From Mesorhizobium tianshanense (GTDB lineage: Bacteria; Pseudomonadota; Alphaproteobacteria; Rhizobiales; Rhizobiaceae), in contig NZ_VLKT01000031.1 in NCBI RefSeq assembly GCF_007830515.1, positions 26,873 through 90,872 on the forward strand: a DNA stretch of 64,000 bases, given 5' to 3'. A model generated the notes under the pieces. It was not told the DNA's origin. It made no database searches and worked only from the letters and a program-made list of their open reading frames with translations. The position numbers and the translations under genes were made by a program. Shown piece after piece: positions 25,783 through 34,366 of the stretch (positions within the stretch are counted from its first letter, which is position 1; each line of letters opens with the position of its first letter).

Positions 25783-25824
25783 GCGCGGCGCGGAACGATC
25801 CTGTTCCGCGCCGCGCTCAGAGCC
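25783..25824 (-). terminator. Terminator after the DUF992 gene
   Basis: Perfect 14-bp stem GCGCGGCGCGGAAC / GTTCCGCGCCGCGC (25783-25796 with 25803-25816), 6-nt loop, followed on the minus strand by AATTTTTC. It lies 21 bp past the stop of the DUF992 gene. Confidence 0.88.
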
Positions 25825-25836
25825 ACGCTATGCCGC

Positions 25837-26310
25837 TTATTTGTACGAGTGGATCAGCTCCAGCGAAGTGACGGCGACCGCCAGGTTGACGCCGGTCTGC
25901 GCCTGTACGTTGAGAGGCTGTAGCGAGAAGGCGCTGTTCAGTCCGCCGACTAGAAGGTTGGCGCCGCCGCCGGTCACCAAGCTGGCCTCGGCGTTGACGC
26001 CATAATAGCTGCCGGCAAGATCGCTGGAAGCACGGTTGCCGGTGGCCGCCAGAACCGCCCATATCAACTCGCCCTGATGCGTCTTGCCGACGTCGACGCC
26101 AAGCTTGGAAATGACCCCGGTATAGGCTTCGGGGGGACCGCCATGGTGGGGGCGAAAGGTGCAGGTCACCCCTTTGTTGGATGTGACGATATAGCCGGTG
26201 CCGCCGTCGATGGTGCAGTCGAGCACGCCGAGCTGAAGCCTGCCCGCGCTGGCAGGGGAGGCGAGAACTGTGGCGGCGAGGCCGCCGGCGCAGGCGAGTT
26301 TCTTGATCAT
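25837..26310 (-). CDS. DUF992 domain secreted protein
   Basis: 157-residue protein with a Sec signal peptide (about residues 1-22, cut after ASA) and the DUF992 domain, a family almost limited to Hyphomicrobiales and close relatives. Two Cys residues in the mature part (VLDCTIDGG and GVTCTFRP) may form a disulfide in the periplasm. The start at 26310 is set by the signal peptide and an AGGA ribosome site; the upstream 44 codons look non-coding. Function unknown. Monocistronic, with its own strong terminator. Confidence 0.88.
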   Translation of the reverse strand: MIKKLACAGGLAATVLASPASAGRLQLGVLDCTIDGGTGYIVTSNKGVTCTFRPHHGGPPEAYTGVISKLGVDVGKTHQGELIWAVLAATGNRASSDLAGSYYGVNAEASLVTGGGANLLVGGLNSAFSLQPLNVQAQTGVNLAVAVTSLELIHSYK

Positions 26311-26548
26311 GGGAGGGTCCTTTCGCGAATTGCCTTGAACAACGGCTAAGCGTCGCGAGCGTTCCGCCGATAACTTGGCGCGATCAAGGCGAGCGTTAAC
26401 GCGTGTCGTCCAAAAGCATCCCCCGACAAACTTGAAGCACACCGCATGAATTCCATTACATGCGATGCGCTCAAATAAGCAGTCTTCGAGCGTTTCGAAG
26501 GCATGCCACGCGGCAGGCCTGCCATATCAGGCCGGACGCCGCCGTCGG

Positions 26549-27394
26549 TCAGCCGGCGCCGGTGCGCGCCAGGCCGTCCTTGGCCGGCTGGTAGGTGGGG
26601 TTGAGGCGCACGGCCTCGCGGTAGGATTTCGCCGCCTTGGCCTTGTCGCCGCGCCGCTCGTAGATCAGCGCCTGATTGGACCAGGCCTCGGCGTTCTTGC
26701 CGTCGAGCTTGATCGCCATGTTGATGTCGGCGAAGGCATTGTCCTCGTCGTTCGTGGCCAGGTAGGAAAGGCCGCGGCCATTGTAAGGCTCGGCGGCGTC
26801 CGGCGCCAGTGAGATGGCGGTCGAGAAATCCTCGATGGCGAAGGCGTGCTGGCCCTGGCTCTGATAGATCAGGCCGCGATTGTGGTAGGCGCGGGCATCT
26901 GTCGTGTCGAGCTGGATCGCCTTCTGGAAATCGTTGAATGCTTCCTGGGTGCGGCCGGCCCTGCGGTAGAGATTGCCACGGCCGATATAGGCGGCGTCAT
27001 AGTTGGAATTGATCTGGATCGAGTGGTTGTAGTCGGCAAGCGCGGCCGCCTGGTCGCCGAGGAAGCGATGGATGAGAGCGCGGTTCGAATAGGCCTGGTA
27101 GAAATTCGGATTGAGCTGGATGGCGGTGTCGAAGTCCTTGAGCGCCGCCTGGTACTGGCCGCCACGGCCATAGGCCGAGCCGCGCACGTTGTAGCCTTCC
27201 GGATCCTGGGGACTGCGCTGGATCACGGCCGATAGCGAGGAAATGTTCTCGACCGATCCTTGTGCCTTGTCGATGTTGTTGAATCCGGCGGTCGGGGCTG
27301 TCTGGCAGCCGGCAAGCGCCAAGCCAGAAAGCAGGGCTGCCGTCAGGGCGAAGCCGTGCATTGCGGTTTTGCGCTCCAGGCTTGTTGCGTTCAT
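26549..27394 (-). CDS. TPR-repeat lipoprotein
   Basis: 281-residue tetratricopeptide-repeat protein anchored as a lipoprotein: the signal ends in a lipobox LAGC (Cys at about residue 30). At least six TPR units follow from about residue 62 to the C-terminus, each with the Y.NRG pattern (for example YSNRALIHRF, YIGRGNLYRRAG, YHNRGLIYQSQG, YNGRGLSYLA). It resembles NlpI-like adaptor proteins, but with more repeats. Such proteins scaffold periplasmic protein complexes; the partner here is unknown. Start at 27394 is supported by GAGG 11 bases upstream; residue 12 is an alternative Met. Confidence 0.88.
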   Translation of the reverse strand: MNATSLERKTAMHGFALTAALLSGLALAGCQTAPTAGFNNIDKAQGSVENISSLSAVIQRSPQDPEGYNVRGSAYGRGGQYQAALKDFDTAIQLNPNFYQAYSNRALIHRFLGDQAAALADYNHSIQINSNYDAAYIGRGNLYRRAGRTQEAFNDFQKAIQLDTTDARAYHNRGLIYQSQGQHAFAIEDFSTAISLAPDAAEPYNGRGLSYLATNDEDNAFADINMAIKLDGKNAEAWSNQALIYERRGDKAKAAKSYREAVRLNPTYQPAKDGLARTGAG

Positions 27395-27539
27395 GTCTGC
27401 TCTGTCCTCACTGCCGCCGCGCCGTCAGGTTCCCTCTCGAACCGGCCCCCCGAACCAGGTCGAATTCAAAACAAAAAGGTGGCGGCGATTACGCATCGCG
27501 CCACCCTGGATATCCTTCGAAAAGGACGAAAAATTGGCG

Positions 27540-27806
27540 TCAGAACCGCGGCGGACGCGGAGCACCAGCAGCACCGGCCGCCACTGGGCGCGGCGTCATC
27601 GGCAACAGGCCTTCGCGCTGGGCGCGCTTGCGGGCCAGCTTGCGGGCGCGGCGAACGGCTTCCGCCTTCTCACGCGCGCGCTTCTCGGAAGGCTTCTCGT
27701 AATGCCCACGCATCTTCATTTCGCGGAAGATGCCTTCGCGCTGCATCTTTTTCTTGAGCGCGCGAAGCGCCTGGTCAACATTGTTGTCGCGGACGAGTAC
27801 CTGCAC
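27540..27806 (-). CDS. rpsU: 30S ribosomal protein S21
   Basis: Small-subunit ribosomal protein bS21, 88 residues, with the expected MQVLVRDNNVDQALRALKKK N-terminus, the central GIFREMKMRGHYEKPSEKR and a basic tail. The start is GTG at 27804-27806: AGGA lies six bases before it, whereas an in-frame TTG at 27810-27812 would sit directly on that ribosome site. The C-terminal 20 residues (Pro/Ala/Arg-rich, ending PRPPRF) form an extension seen in rhizobial S21. A promoter candidate is at 27897-27924. Confidence 0.95.
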   Translation of the reverse strand: MQVLVRDNNVDQALRALKKKMQREGIFREMKMRGHYEKPSEKRAREKAEAVRRARKLARKRAQREGLLPMTPRPVAAGAAGAPRPPRF

Positions 27807-27896
27807 GGGCAATCCTGTCTTTCGGGTTTGATATCAACAGGCAAGCGGCCATAGCCACCAGCCTCCGCAGTGGGCTACACCACGAATTGCGGCGGC

Positions 27897-27924
27897 TGAT
27901 AGCAGAATCATGCCGCTTTGTCCA
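27897..27924 (-). promoter_or_regulatory. Candidate promoter of rpsU
   Basis: On the minus strand, TGGACA (27919-27924) and CTATCA (27897-27902) with a 16-bp spacer, leaving a leader of about 85 bases to the rpsU start. Fit to the alphaproteobacterial consensus is fair. Confidence 0.4.
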
Positions 27925-27935
27925 CTGCTGAAACG

Positions 27936-27957
27936 AAAAACCCGCCTAGCGGCGGGT
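27936..27957 (-). terminator. Rho-independent terminator on the minus strand
   Basis: Stem ACCCGCC / GGCGGGT (27940-27946 with 27951-27957), 4-nt loop, followed on the minus strand by TTTTTCG. It ends transcripts coming from the rpiR side, 190 bp after the rpiR stop, or a short RNA encoded in that gap. Confidence 0.8.
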
Positions 27958-28146
27958 CATCGGCGCAAATCAGCACCGTATCTAAATCAATAGCATAACT
28001 GCCGTCAGAAAGCAATCGATTGATCGCGAGTTCAGGCAGTGTGTCTGCCTTCCAAATTGCCAGCCGGGCAGAATGGTTCCAGCCGTTTGGCCACGCAAGC
28101 GTGCCGAACGACCCAGCCGCAGGTCCCAGTTCAAGCCGCGTCGAGC
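27958..28146. other. Gap between rpiR and its terminator, no gene supported
   Basis: 189 bp (part of the 340-bp rpsU-rpiR interval). No open frame with a ribosome site is seen. The distance between the rpiR stop and the terminator at 27936 leaves room for a small RNA on the minus strand, but no clear promoter was found. Confidence 0.35.
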
Positions 28147-28974
28147 CTACCGCAAGCTTTCCAACTCGCGGATGCGTTTGGCGCTGTCAGCCTCGAGCTG
28201 CCGGGTGACGGCGCCGATCAGGGTTTCGGCAACGACGAAAAGCGCCGCCGAGGAGTCCCAGGCCGAGGGCACGGCGGTGCGCCCGGCGATGACATGGCGG
28301 GCAAAGCGGGCGATCGGCGACAGCCACTGGTCGGTGAACAGCACGATCTGCACGCCGCGCTGGTGCGCCGTTTCGGCAAAGCGAACCAGGCTGTCCTGGT
28401 AGCGCCTGATGTCGAAGATCACCAGCACGTCGCGCTTGCCCATGTCGATCAGCCGGTCGCGCCAGACGCTCTCCTGCCCGGTGAGATGGAAGACGTTGGG
28501 CTGGACGATGGCGAGGTGGGCGGCCATGTAGCAGGCAAGCGGATCGGTGAAGCGGCCGCCGATCAGGAATGTCTTGCCGCGCCGGTCGGCAAGCCTTGCG
28601 GCGATGTCGGCAAGCTGCTTGTCGGACAGGTGCTTGAACGTCTCGCGCAAATTGTCGAGCGTCGCCTCCAGCAGGGGCGAAACCGCGCCGCCGTTCGGCG
28701 ACGGCGGATTTAGTGTCCGTGACGCCGGCGACTGCAACTGCGCCGCCAGTTCGTCCTGCAGCGCCGACTGGAATTCCGGATAGTGCTGGAACCCGAGCCT
28801 GGCGACGAAGCGCAGGATGGTCGGCGAGCTTACGCCGGAGGCAGTTGAGAATTCGGCGACCGTCTTCAGGCCGATCAGCGGGTAGTTGGCGATCAGCGTC
28901 TGTGCGGCGCGCCGCTCGCCTGCCGGCATCGTGCCGATGCGGTCCGAGATCAGTTCGGCAATGCTGGATATCAT
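28147..28974 (-). CDS. MurR/RpiR family transcriptional regulator
   Basis: Regulator of 275 residues with an N-terminal RpiR-type helix-turn-helix domain (about 1-77; SGVSSPTILRFVARLGF is the recognition part) and a C-terminal SIS domain (about 120-250) that normally senses a phosphosugar or related ligand. The start at 28974 is used because a GGGAG precedes it and the domain begins immediately after; the longer frame would cross the 17-bp repeats. It is divergent from the hydrolase/TRAP cluster at 29140, of which it is the likely regulator; three tandem repeats in the shared region are candidate binding sites. Confidence 0.88.
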   Translation of the reverse strand: MISSIAELISDRIGTMPAGERRAAQTLIANYPLIGLKTVAEFSTASGVSSPTILRFVARLGFQHYPEFQSALQDELAAQLQSPASRTLNPPSPNGGAVSPLLEATLDNLRETFKHLSDKQLADIAARLADRRGKTFLIGGRFTDPLACYMAAHLAIVQPNVFHLTGQESVWRDRLIDMGKRDVLVIFDIRRYQDSLVRFAETAHQRGVQIVLFTDQWLSPIARFARHVIAGRTAVPSAWDSSAALFVVAETLIGAVTRQLEADSAKRIRELESLR

Positions 28975-28996
28975 CTTCTCCCACCCTGGCTGTTTG

Positions 28997-29047
28997 CCGA
29001 AATCGCATTTGACCCGAAATCGCGTTTGATCCGAATTCGCGTTTGAC
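28997..29047. repeat. Three abutting 17-bp direct repeats in the rpiR/hydrolase intergenic region
   Basis: Units at 28997-29013, 29014-29030 and 29031-29047, consensus CCGAAWTCGCRTTTGAY, with no spacer. Units 1 and 2 differ at two positions, units 2 and 3 at two. Downstream an inverted TTTGAC / GTCAAA pair (29042-29047 with 29055-29060) extends the pattern. The position suggests binding sites of the RpiR regulator on both divergent promoters. Confidence 0.75.
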
Positions 29048-29139
29048 AAAGCCGGTCAAACTGTATGAAATCATCCACAGGGACGCAATGATGCAAAATA
29101 CGTAACATACGATACAGCGCTCGCCGGGGACTGCAAACA

Positions 29140-29928
29140 ATGGAGACAGCACGGCGCGCCAGCCCTGCATCGCCTGAAGCCGTGAGGGTGACGAACCCGG
29201 GCGGATCAAGCCCATTCGTGCTGACCTGCGACCACGCCTCCAACTTCCTGCCGCCGGAATTCGGAACGCTCGGCCTTGCCGCCGAAGAGCTTTCCCGCCA
29301 CATCGCCTGGGATCCCGGCGCGCTGCCGGTCGCCCGCCACATTGCCGAGGCGCTTGACGCGACGCTGGTAGAGACCCGCATTTCGCGCCTTGTCATCGAC
29401 TGCAACCGCCCGCTCGACGCGCCCGACCTGATATCGGCGATCAGCGAAACCACTGCCGTTCCGGGCAATGCCGGGCTGACGGAAAAGCAGCGCGCCGCGC
29501 GCATCGCCTTGTCGTGGCAGCCCTTCCATGACGCGGTCGAACGCATCATCGACAACAGGCTGGCGCGCGGACTGGAGACTCGGCTGGTATCCGTCCATTC
29601 CTTCACCCCGGTCTACAAAGGCAAGAGCCGGCCCTGGCACGTCGGCATCATCCATGACGAGGATCGCCGGTTGGCGTCGCTGCTGATTGCCGCGCTGCAG
29701 CGGCTCGCCGGCGTCAATGTCGGCATCAACGAGCCCTATTCGCCGGCCGACCGCGTCTATTTCACGCTGGAACGCCATGCGCGCTCGCGGGAGCTACCCT
29801 GCGCGATGATTGAAATCCGCAACGACGAAGTATCCGACGAAGCCGGGCAGCGGAAATGGGCGGCGCGGCTGTCGACGATCCTGGCCAGTTCGGTGTTGCA
29901 CAGCGAGGTCTCGAATGCAACCGCTTGA
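29140..29928 (+). CDS. N-formylglutamate amidohydrolase-family hydrolase
   Basis: 262-residue metal-dependent amidohydrolase of the FGase (HutG) family. Recognisable segments: CDHASNFLPPEFGTLGL near residue 28, the catalytic-region VHSFTPVYKGKSRPWHVGI, and NEPYSPADRVYFTLERHA, with ERHA and ENE/MIEIRND segments typical of the family. No histidine-utilisation genes are near, so formylglutamate from histidine is not the obvious substrate; hydrolysis of a gamma-glutamyl amide made by the ligase at 32996 is a reasonable alternative. It overlaps the TRAP small-permease gene by 14 bp and is the first gene of the cluster, divergent from rpiR. Confidence 0.85.
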   Translation: METARRASPASPEAVRVTNPGGSSPFVLTCDHASNFLPPEFGTLGLAAEELSRHIAWDPGALPVARHIAEALDATLVETRISRLVIDCNRPLDAPDLISAISETTAVPGNAGLTEKQRAARIALSWQPFHDAVERIIDNRLARGLETRLVSVHSFTPVYKGKSRPWHVGIIHDEDRRLASLLIAALQRLAGVNVGINEPYSPADRVYFTLERHARSRELPCAMIEIRNDEVSDEAGQRKWAARLSTILASSVLHSEVSNATA

Positions 29929-30469
29929 AGACGGCGGAAAACCGCGTGCCGGGCCGCCGATGCCTGAATTTGTAAAAACCTACGTGCGCGTCGTCGACAG
30001 AGCCAGCTGGTATATGGGCCTGTTCGCCATGTACCTCGTCTTCGCGATGATCGGCATCCTCACCTATGCGTCGCTAATGAAGGTCTTCTTCGTGCCGTCG
30101 ATCTGGACGATAGAATTGGCCCAGTTCGTCATGGTCGCCTATTTCATGCTCGGCGGCGCGTTTTCTCTTCGCGAGGACGACCACGTGCGCATGGACCTGC
30201 TCTATGCGGGATGGACGATGCGGCGCAGGGCCGGGACCGACCTGGTCACCGGCCTCGCGCTCATCTTCTTTCTCGTTGCGCTGCAGATCGGCGGCATAGC
30301 TTCGATGATCTACGCGTTCCAATACAGCGAGAAAGGGTTTTCCGCCTGGGCGCCTTACATGGCGCCGATCAAGGTCGTCATCAATATCGGACTGTTCCTG
30401 ACGCTGCTCCAGGCGATCGCCATCTGGTTCAAGGACTGGGCGCGTTATCGCGGGGAGCCGATGAGTTGA
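29915..30469 (+). CDS. TRAP transporter small permease (DctQ type)
   Basis: Small membrane subunit of a tripartite ATP-independent periplasmic transporter, 184 residues with four transmembrane helices (roughly 33-55, 66-85, 106-127 and 150-170). The conserved region SLREDDHVRMDLLY between helices 2 and 3 is characteristic of DctQ. The start at 29915 overlaps the hydrolase gene by 14 bp, indicating coupling; Met16 is an alternative. It works with the large permease and the binding protein that follow. Confidence 0.9.
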   Translation: MQPLEDGGKPRAGPPMPEFVKTYVRVVDRASWYMGLFAMYLVFAMIGILTYASLMKVFFVPSIWTIELAQFVMVAYFMLGGAFSLREDDHVRMDLLYAGWTMRRRAGTDLVTGLALIFFLVALQIGGIASMIYAFQYSEKGFSAWAPYMAPIKVVINIGLFLTLLQAIAIWFKDWARYRGEPMS

Positions 30470-31791
30470 GTTACGAGGTCATCGCCCTACTGATGTTTTC
30501 CGGCATGATGCTGCTGCTCCTCACCGGGCAGCGCGTCTTCGCGGTGATCGGGTTCGTCGGCGCCCTGGCTGCGCTGCTGCTGTGGGGCGACGGCGGTGTC
30601 GAGATGTCGTTCACCTCCATCATGAAGGTGATGAAGTGGTATCCGCTGCTCACGCTGCCGCTTTTCGTTTTCATGGGCTATATGCTGGCCGAGTCGCATA
30701 TCGCCGACGACCTCTACAAGATGTTCCACGTCTGGATGGGCCCGCTTCGCGGCGGCCTCGCCGTCGGCACCATCTTCATGATGGTGATCATCTCGGCGAT
30801 CAACGGGCTGAGCGTCGCCGGGATGGCGGTGGGCGCAACCATAGCCCTTCCCGAGCTCTTGCGGCGCGGCTATGACAAGACCATGGTCACCGGCGTGATC
30901 CAGGCGGGCTCGACGCTTGGTATCCTCGTCCCGCCGAGCGTCGTGCTCGTGCTCTACGGCATGATCGCGCGTCAGCCGGTCGGCAATCTGTGGATGGCCG
31001 GCGTATTTCCGGGCCTGCTCATGGCCGCGCTGTTCATTCTCTACATCGTGATCCGCTGCTGGCTGCAGCCGGAGCTTGGGCCGCCGCTGTCGAAGGAAGA
31101 GCGTGTCCGCTACAGCTTGACGGAAAAATTCATCCTGTTGCGGGCGGGGCTTGTTCCGCTGGCCATCTTCCTGTCGATGACCGGGCTGTTCCTCACCGGC
31201 GTAACGAGCCTGGTCGAGAGCTCGGCCGTGGGCGCGGTCACGTCGATCCTCGCCGCGCTGATGCGTGGGCGGCTGACATGGGCGATACTGCATCAAACGA
31301 CGCGCAAGACGCTTGCTATCAGCTGCATGTTCTTCTGGATCATCACCGCCGCACTTTGTTTCGGCGCGGTCTTCGACGGGCTCGGCGCGGTGAAATCGGT
31401 CGAGCGCCTGTTCCTCGGCGATCTCGGCCTCGAGCCCTGGCAGGTGCTGGTGCTGATGCAACTCACCTTCCTCGCCCTTGGAGTTTTTCTTGACGACACG
31501 GCCATGCTGGTCATCGTCGCACCGCTGTTCATTCCGCTCGCCGCCGCGCTCGGTTTCGATCTGGTGTGGTACGGCGTGCTCTACACGATCACCTGCCAGA
31601 TCGCTTATCTAACGCCGCCCTTCGGCTACAATCTCTTCCTGATGCGCGCCATGGCGCCACCGGAAGTGACGCTTCCCGACATCTATCGTTCCATAGTTCC
31701 GTTCGTCGGGATCATGCTGCTGACGCTGCTGATCATCGGAGTTTTCCCCGAGATCGCGACGTGGCTGCCCAACTACTACTATTCGAAGTAG
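30466..31791 (+). CDS. TRAP transporter large permease (DctM type)
   Basis: Twelve-helix transport subunit of the TRAP system, 441 residues. The start is placed at TTG 30466, overlapping the small-permease stop (TTGA), because this gives the normal N-terminus; the next Met is eleven residues later. Typical DctM segments are seen: GLSVAGMAVGATIALPEL, GSTLGILVPPSVVLVLYG, and LTPPFGYNLFLMRAM near the C-terminus. The non-ATG start in a coupled overlap is common in TRAP operons. Confidence 0.92.
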   Translation: MSYEVIALLMFSGMMLLLLTGQRVFAVIGFVGALAALLLWGDGGVEMSFTSIMKVMKWYPLLTLPLFVFMGYMLAESHIADDLYKMFHVWMGPLRGGLAVGTIFMMVIISAINGLSVAGMAVGATIALPELLRRGYDKTMVTGVIQAGSTLGILVPPSVVLVLYGMIARQPVGNLWMAGVFPGLLMAALFILYIVIRCWLQPELGPPLSKEERVRYSLTEKFILLRAGLVPLAIFLSMTGLFLTGVTSLVESSAVGAVTSILAALMRGRLTWAILHQTTRKTLAISCMFFWIITAALCFGAVFDGLGAVKSVERLFLGDLGLEPWQVLVLMQLTFLALGVFLDDTAMLVIVAPLFIPLAAALGFDLVWYGVLYTITCQIAYLTPPFGYNLFLMRAMAPPEVTLPDIYRSIVPFVGIMLLTLLIIGVFPEIATWLPNYYYSK

Positions 31792-31821
31792 GTCCAAAAA
31801 GTTCAACCAGAGGGAAAGACA

Positions 31822-32886
31822 ATGGACAAAGTGCAGAGCAGACGCAATTTCCTCAAGAAGGCCGGTCTCGTGACCGCGGGCGCCGCCGGCGCCTCGACGC
31901 TTGCGACGCCCTATGTCATGGCCCAGTCGACGCCCATCAAATGGCGGCTTCAGACCTATGCCGGCGCGGCACTCGGACCGCACGTGACCAAGCCGGCGGT
32001 CGACGCCTTCAACGCGGCGGCGAAGGGCGAGATGGAAATCGAGCTCTACTACGCAGACCAGCTCGTGCCGACCGGCGAACTGTTCCGGGCGATGCAGGCC
32101 GGCACGATCAATGCGGTGCATTCCGACGACGACTCGATGGCGGCGCCGGTCGACATCTCGGTGTTCGGTGGTTATTTCCCGTTCGCAACCAAGCACATCC
32201 TCGACGTTCCGGCGCTGTTCAACCAACATGGCCTCGCCGAGATCTGGCGCGACGCCTATGCCAAGGCCGGCGGCGTGGTGTGGCTTTCCGCGGCCGGGCA
32301 GGACCCCTGCCACTTCAACACCAAAAAGCCGATCACCAGCCTCGCGGACCTACAGGGCCTGCGCCTCTACACCTTCCCGACGGCGGGCAAGTTCCTCGCG
32401 CAGTTTGGCGTGATCCCCGTCGTGCTGCCCTACGAGGACGTGCAGGTCGCCGTCCAGACCGGCGAGCTCGACGGCATGTCGTGGTCGGGCATTACCGAGG
32501 ACTACACCGTTGGCTGGGCCGATGTGACCGACCACTTCACGACCAACAACATTTCCGGCGCCTGGATCGGCTCCTGGTTCGTCAACGAGAAAAGCTGGGC
32601 CGATATCCCCGAGCACCTGCAGAAGCTCTGGCTCGCCTGCGTCGATGCCGGCCATACCTACCGCAACCAATGGTATTGGGGCGGTGAGGCAAGCCTGCGA
32701 GCCAATGGCGACAAGCTGAAGCTGACCACCATCCCGGCCGCGGAGTGGGCGCAAGTCGAAGACGCGGCGCTGAAGTTCTGGGACGAGATCGCAGCGGAGA
32801 GCGAAACGCGCGCCAAAGTGGTCGGCATCTTCAAGGAGTACAACGCCATGCTGAAGAAGGCGGGCGGCGTCTATACCCAGGGCTGA
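31822..32886 (+). CDS. TRAP transporter substrate-binding protein (DctP family)
   Basis: Periplasmic binding protein of 354 residues with a Tat signal (SRRNFLKKAG near residues 6-15 and a hydrophobic stretch ending AQS), so it is exported folded. The DctP-family fold is evident from the GELFRAMQAGTINA and PYEDVQVAVQTGELDGM segments, the latter preceding the usual carboxylate-binding region. TRAP systems mostly carry organic acids but also other zwitterions such as ectoine. A GGGA ribosome site precedes the ATG. Substrate unknown. Confidence 0.9.
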   Translation: MDKVQSRRNFLKKAGLVTAGAAGASTLATPYVMAQSTPIKWRLQTYAGAALGPHVTKPAVDAFNAAAKGEMEIELYYADQLVPTGELFRAMQAGTINAVHSDDDSMAAPVDISVFGGYFPFATKHILDVPALFNQHGLAEIWRDAYAKAGGVVWLSAAGQDPCHFNTKKPITSLADLQGLRLYTFPTAGKFLAQFGVIPVVLPYEDVQVAVQTGELDGMSWSGITEDYTVGWADVTDHFTTNNISGAWIGSWFVNEKSWADIPEHLQKLWLACVDAGHTYRNQWYWGGEASLRANGDKLKLTTIPAAEWAQVEDAALKFWDEIAAESETRAKVVGIFKEYNAMLKKAGGVYTQG

Positions 32887-32902
32887 GACGGCCTTGATCG
32901 CG

Positions 32903-32927
32903 CGGGTGCCCGGCGGACGGGCGCCCG
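32903..32927 (+). other. Intercistronic hairpin after the TRAP binding-protein gene
   Basis: CGGGTGCCCG (32903-32912) pairs with CGGGCGCCCG (32918-32927) with one G.U pair and a 5-nt loop; no T-run follows. More likely a 3'-end stabiliser or partial attenuator than a full terminator, since the next gene belongs to the same cluster. Confidence 0.45.
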
Positions 32928-32995
32928 AGTCGACGTTCATTTGGAAGCCGGCGCGGTGTGCAGGCTAGGATGCGGAACCACGTGCGGAGCAGTCA

Positions 32996-34366
32996 ATGGC
33001 CGGAAATTTCTCGTTCGATCAGTTGAAGAAGGCGGTCTCCAGCGGCGAGGTCGACACGGTGCTGGCCTGCATCGTCGACATGCAGGGCCGGCTCGCGGGA
33101 AAGCGGTTCCTGGCGCAGTATTTCGTCGATTCCGCACATGACGAGACGCATGGCTGCAACTATCTGCTGGCCGCCGACATCGATATGGAACCGGTGCCCG
33201 GCTACAAGGCGGCGAGTTGGTCGAAGGGCTACGGCGACTTCGTCATGAAGCCCGATATGTCGACGCTGCGGCGCATTCCATGGCTGGAAAAGACGGCGCT
33301 GGTGATCTGCGACGTGCTCGACCACCACACCCATGACGACCTGCCGCATTCGCCGCGCGCCATGCTGAAGAAGCAGGTCAAGCGGCTGAGCGAACGTGGC
33401 TATATCGGCTATTTCGCCTCCGAGCTCGAATTCTACCTGTTCAACGAGACCTATGATTCCGCCCGCAAGAAGCACTGGCAGGGCCTCGATACTGCTTCGC
33501 CCTATATCGGCGATTATCAGATCGGCATCACTACCAAGGAAGAAGGCGTCATGCGCCGGCTGCGCAACGAGATGGAGGCGGCCGGCATTCCGATCGAGAA
33601 TTCCAAGGGCGAGTGGGGTCCAGGCCAGGAAGAAATCAATGTGCGCTATGCCGAGGCGCTCGACATGGCCGACCGCCACGTCATCCTGAAGAACGGTGCC
33701 AAGGAAATCGCCGAGTCCGAAGGCAAGGCGATCTCGTTCATGGCCAAGTACAATTACGGGCTCGCCGGAAATTCCAGCCACATCCACAATTCGTTGTGGA
33801 GCGCCGACGGCAAGACGCCGCTGTTCTACGACAAAAAGGCTGACTGGACGCTGTCGACGCTCGGCCAGCAATGGGCGGCCGGCCAGCTCAAATACGCCAA
33901 GGAATTCACCTGGTTCCTGGCGCCCTACATCAACTCCTACAAGCGCTTCCAGGCCGGCACATTCGCGCCGACCAAGATCATGTGGAGCGAGGACAACCGC
34001 ACCGCCGGCTTCCGCCTGTGCGGCGAGGGCACCAAGGGCATCCGCATGGAGTGCCGCATCGGCGGCGCCGACCTCAACCCCTACCTCGCATTCGCGGCGC
34101 TGACCGCGGCTGGCCTTGCCGGCATCGATGAAAAGCTCGAACTGCAAAAGCCCTTCGTCGGTGACGCCTATCAGGCGTCGCGCCTGCCGGAAATCCCGAA
34201 GACGCTGCGCGACGCGACAGAGACGCTGGCGAAGTCAAAGATGCTGAAGCAGGCGTTCGGCGAGGACGTGCTCGAACATTATGTTCACACCGCACACTGG
34301 GAGCAGTTCGAATACGACCGCCGGATTACAGACTGGGAACTGCACAGGGGGTTCGAGCGCTATTAA
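32996..34366 (+). CDS. Glutamine-synthetase-like gamma-glutamyl ligase
   Basis: 456-residue enzyme of the glutamine synthetase superfamily, of the type that ligates glutamate to amines (GlnT/IpuC/PuuA-like) rather than housekeeping GlnA. Catalytic residues are conserved: Glu143 and Glu145 (SELEFYLF), Glu213 and Glu220 (metal), His264 in SSHIHNSLW, Arg335 in DNRTAGFR, and Glu352/Arg354 in ECRIGG. It is ATP-dependent and would form gamma-glutamyl-amide from glutamate and an amine. The neighbours (alcohol and aldehyde dehydrogenases, amidohydrolase, two importers) suggest the amine carries a hydroxyl group. A regular glutamine synthetase is a less likely reading. Its TAA stop lies in a 12-bp repeat shared with the toxin-antitoxin promoter. 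Confidence 0.87.
   Translation: MAGNFSFDQLKKAVSSGEVDTVLACIVDMQGRLAGKRFLAQYFVDSAHDETHGCNYLLAADIDMEPVPGYKAASWSKGYGDFVMKPDMSTLRRIPWLEKTALVICDVLDHHTHDDLPHSPRAMLKKQVKRLSERGYIGYFASELEFYLFNETYDSARKKHWQGLDTASPYIGDYQIGITTKEEGVMRRLRNEMEAAGIPIENSKGEWGPGQEEINVRYAEALDMADRHVILKNGAKEIAESEGKAISFMAKYNYGLAGNSSHIHNSLWSADGKTPLFYDKKADWTLSTLGQQWAAGQLKYAKEFTWFLAPYINSYKRFQAGTFAPTKIMWSEDNRTAGFRLCGEGTKGIRMECRIGGADLNPYLAFAALTAAGLAGIDEKLELQKPFVGDAYQASRLPEIPKTLRDATETLAKSKMLKQAFGEDVLEHYVHTAHWEQFEYDRRITDWELHRGFERY

Noticed and set aside
27807..27812. TTG start for rpsU two codons upstream
   Set aside because: It would lie on the AGGA ribosome site; the GTG at 27806 gives the universal MQVLVRDN start.
28997..29047. CRISPR-like array
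   Set aside because: Only three units of 17 bp with no spacers between them; no cas genes. They are tandem repeats in a promoter region.
29140..29928. Histidine-degradation hutG
   Set aside because: No hutU, hutH, hutI or hutF lies nearby and the neighbours are amine-type importers, a glutamyl ligase and dehydrogenases; family membership is kept but not the pathway.
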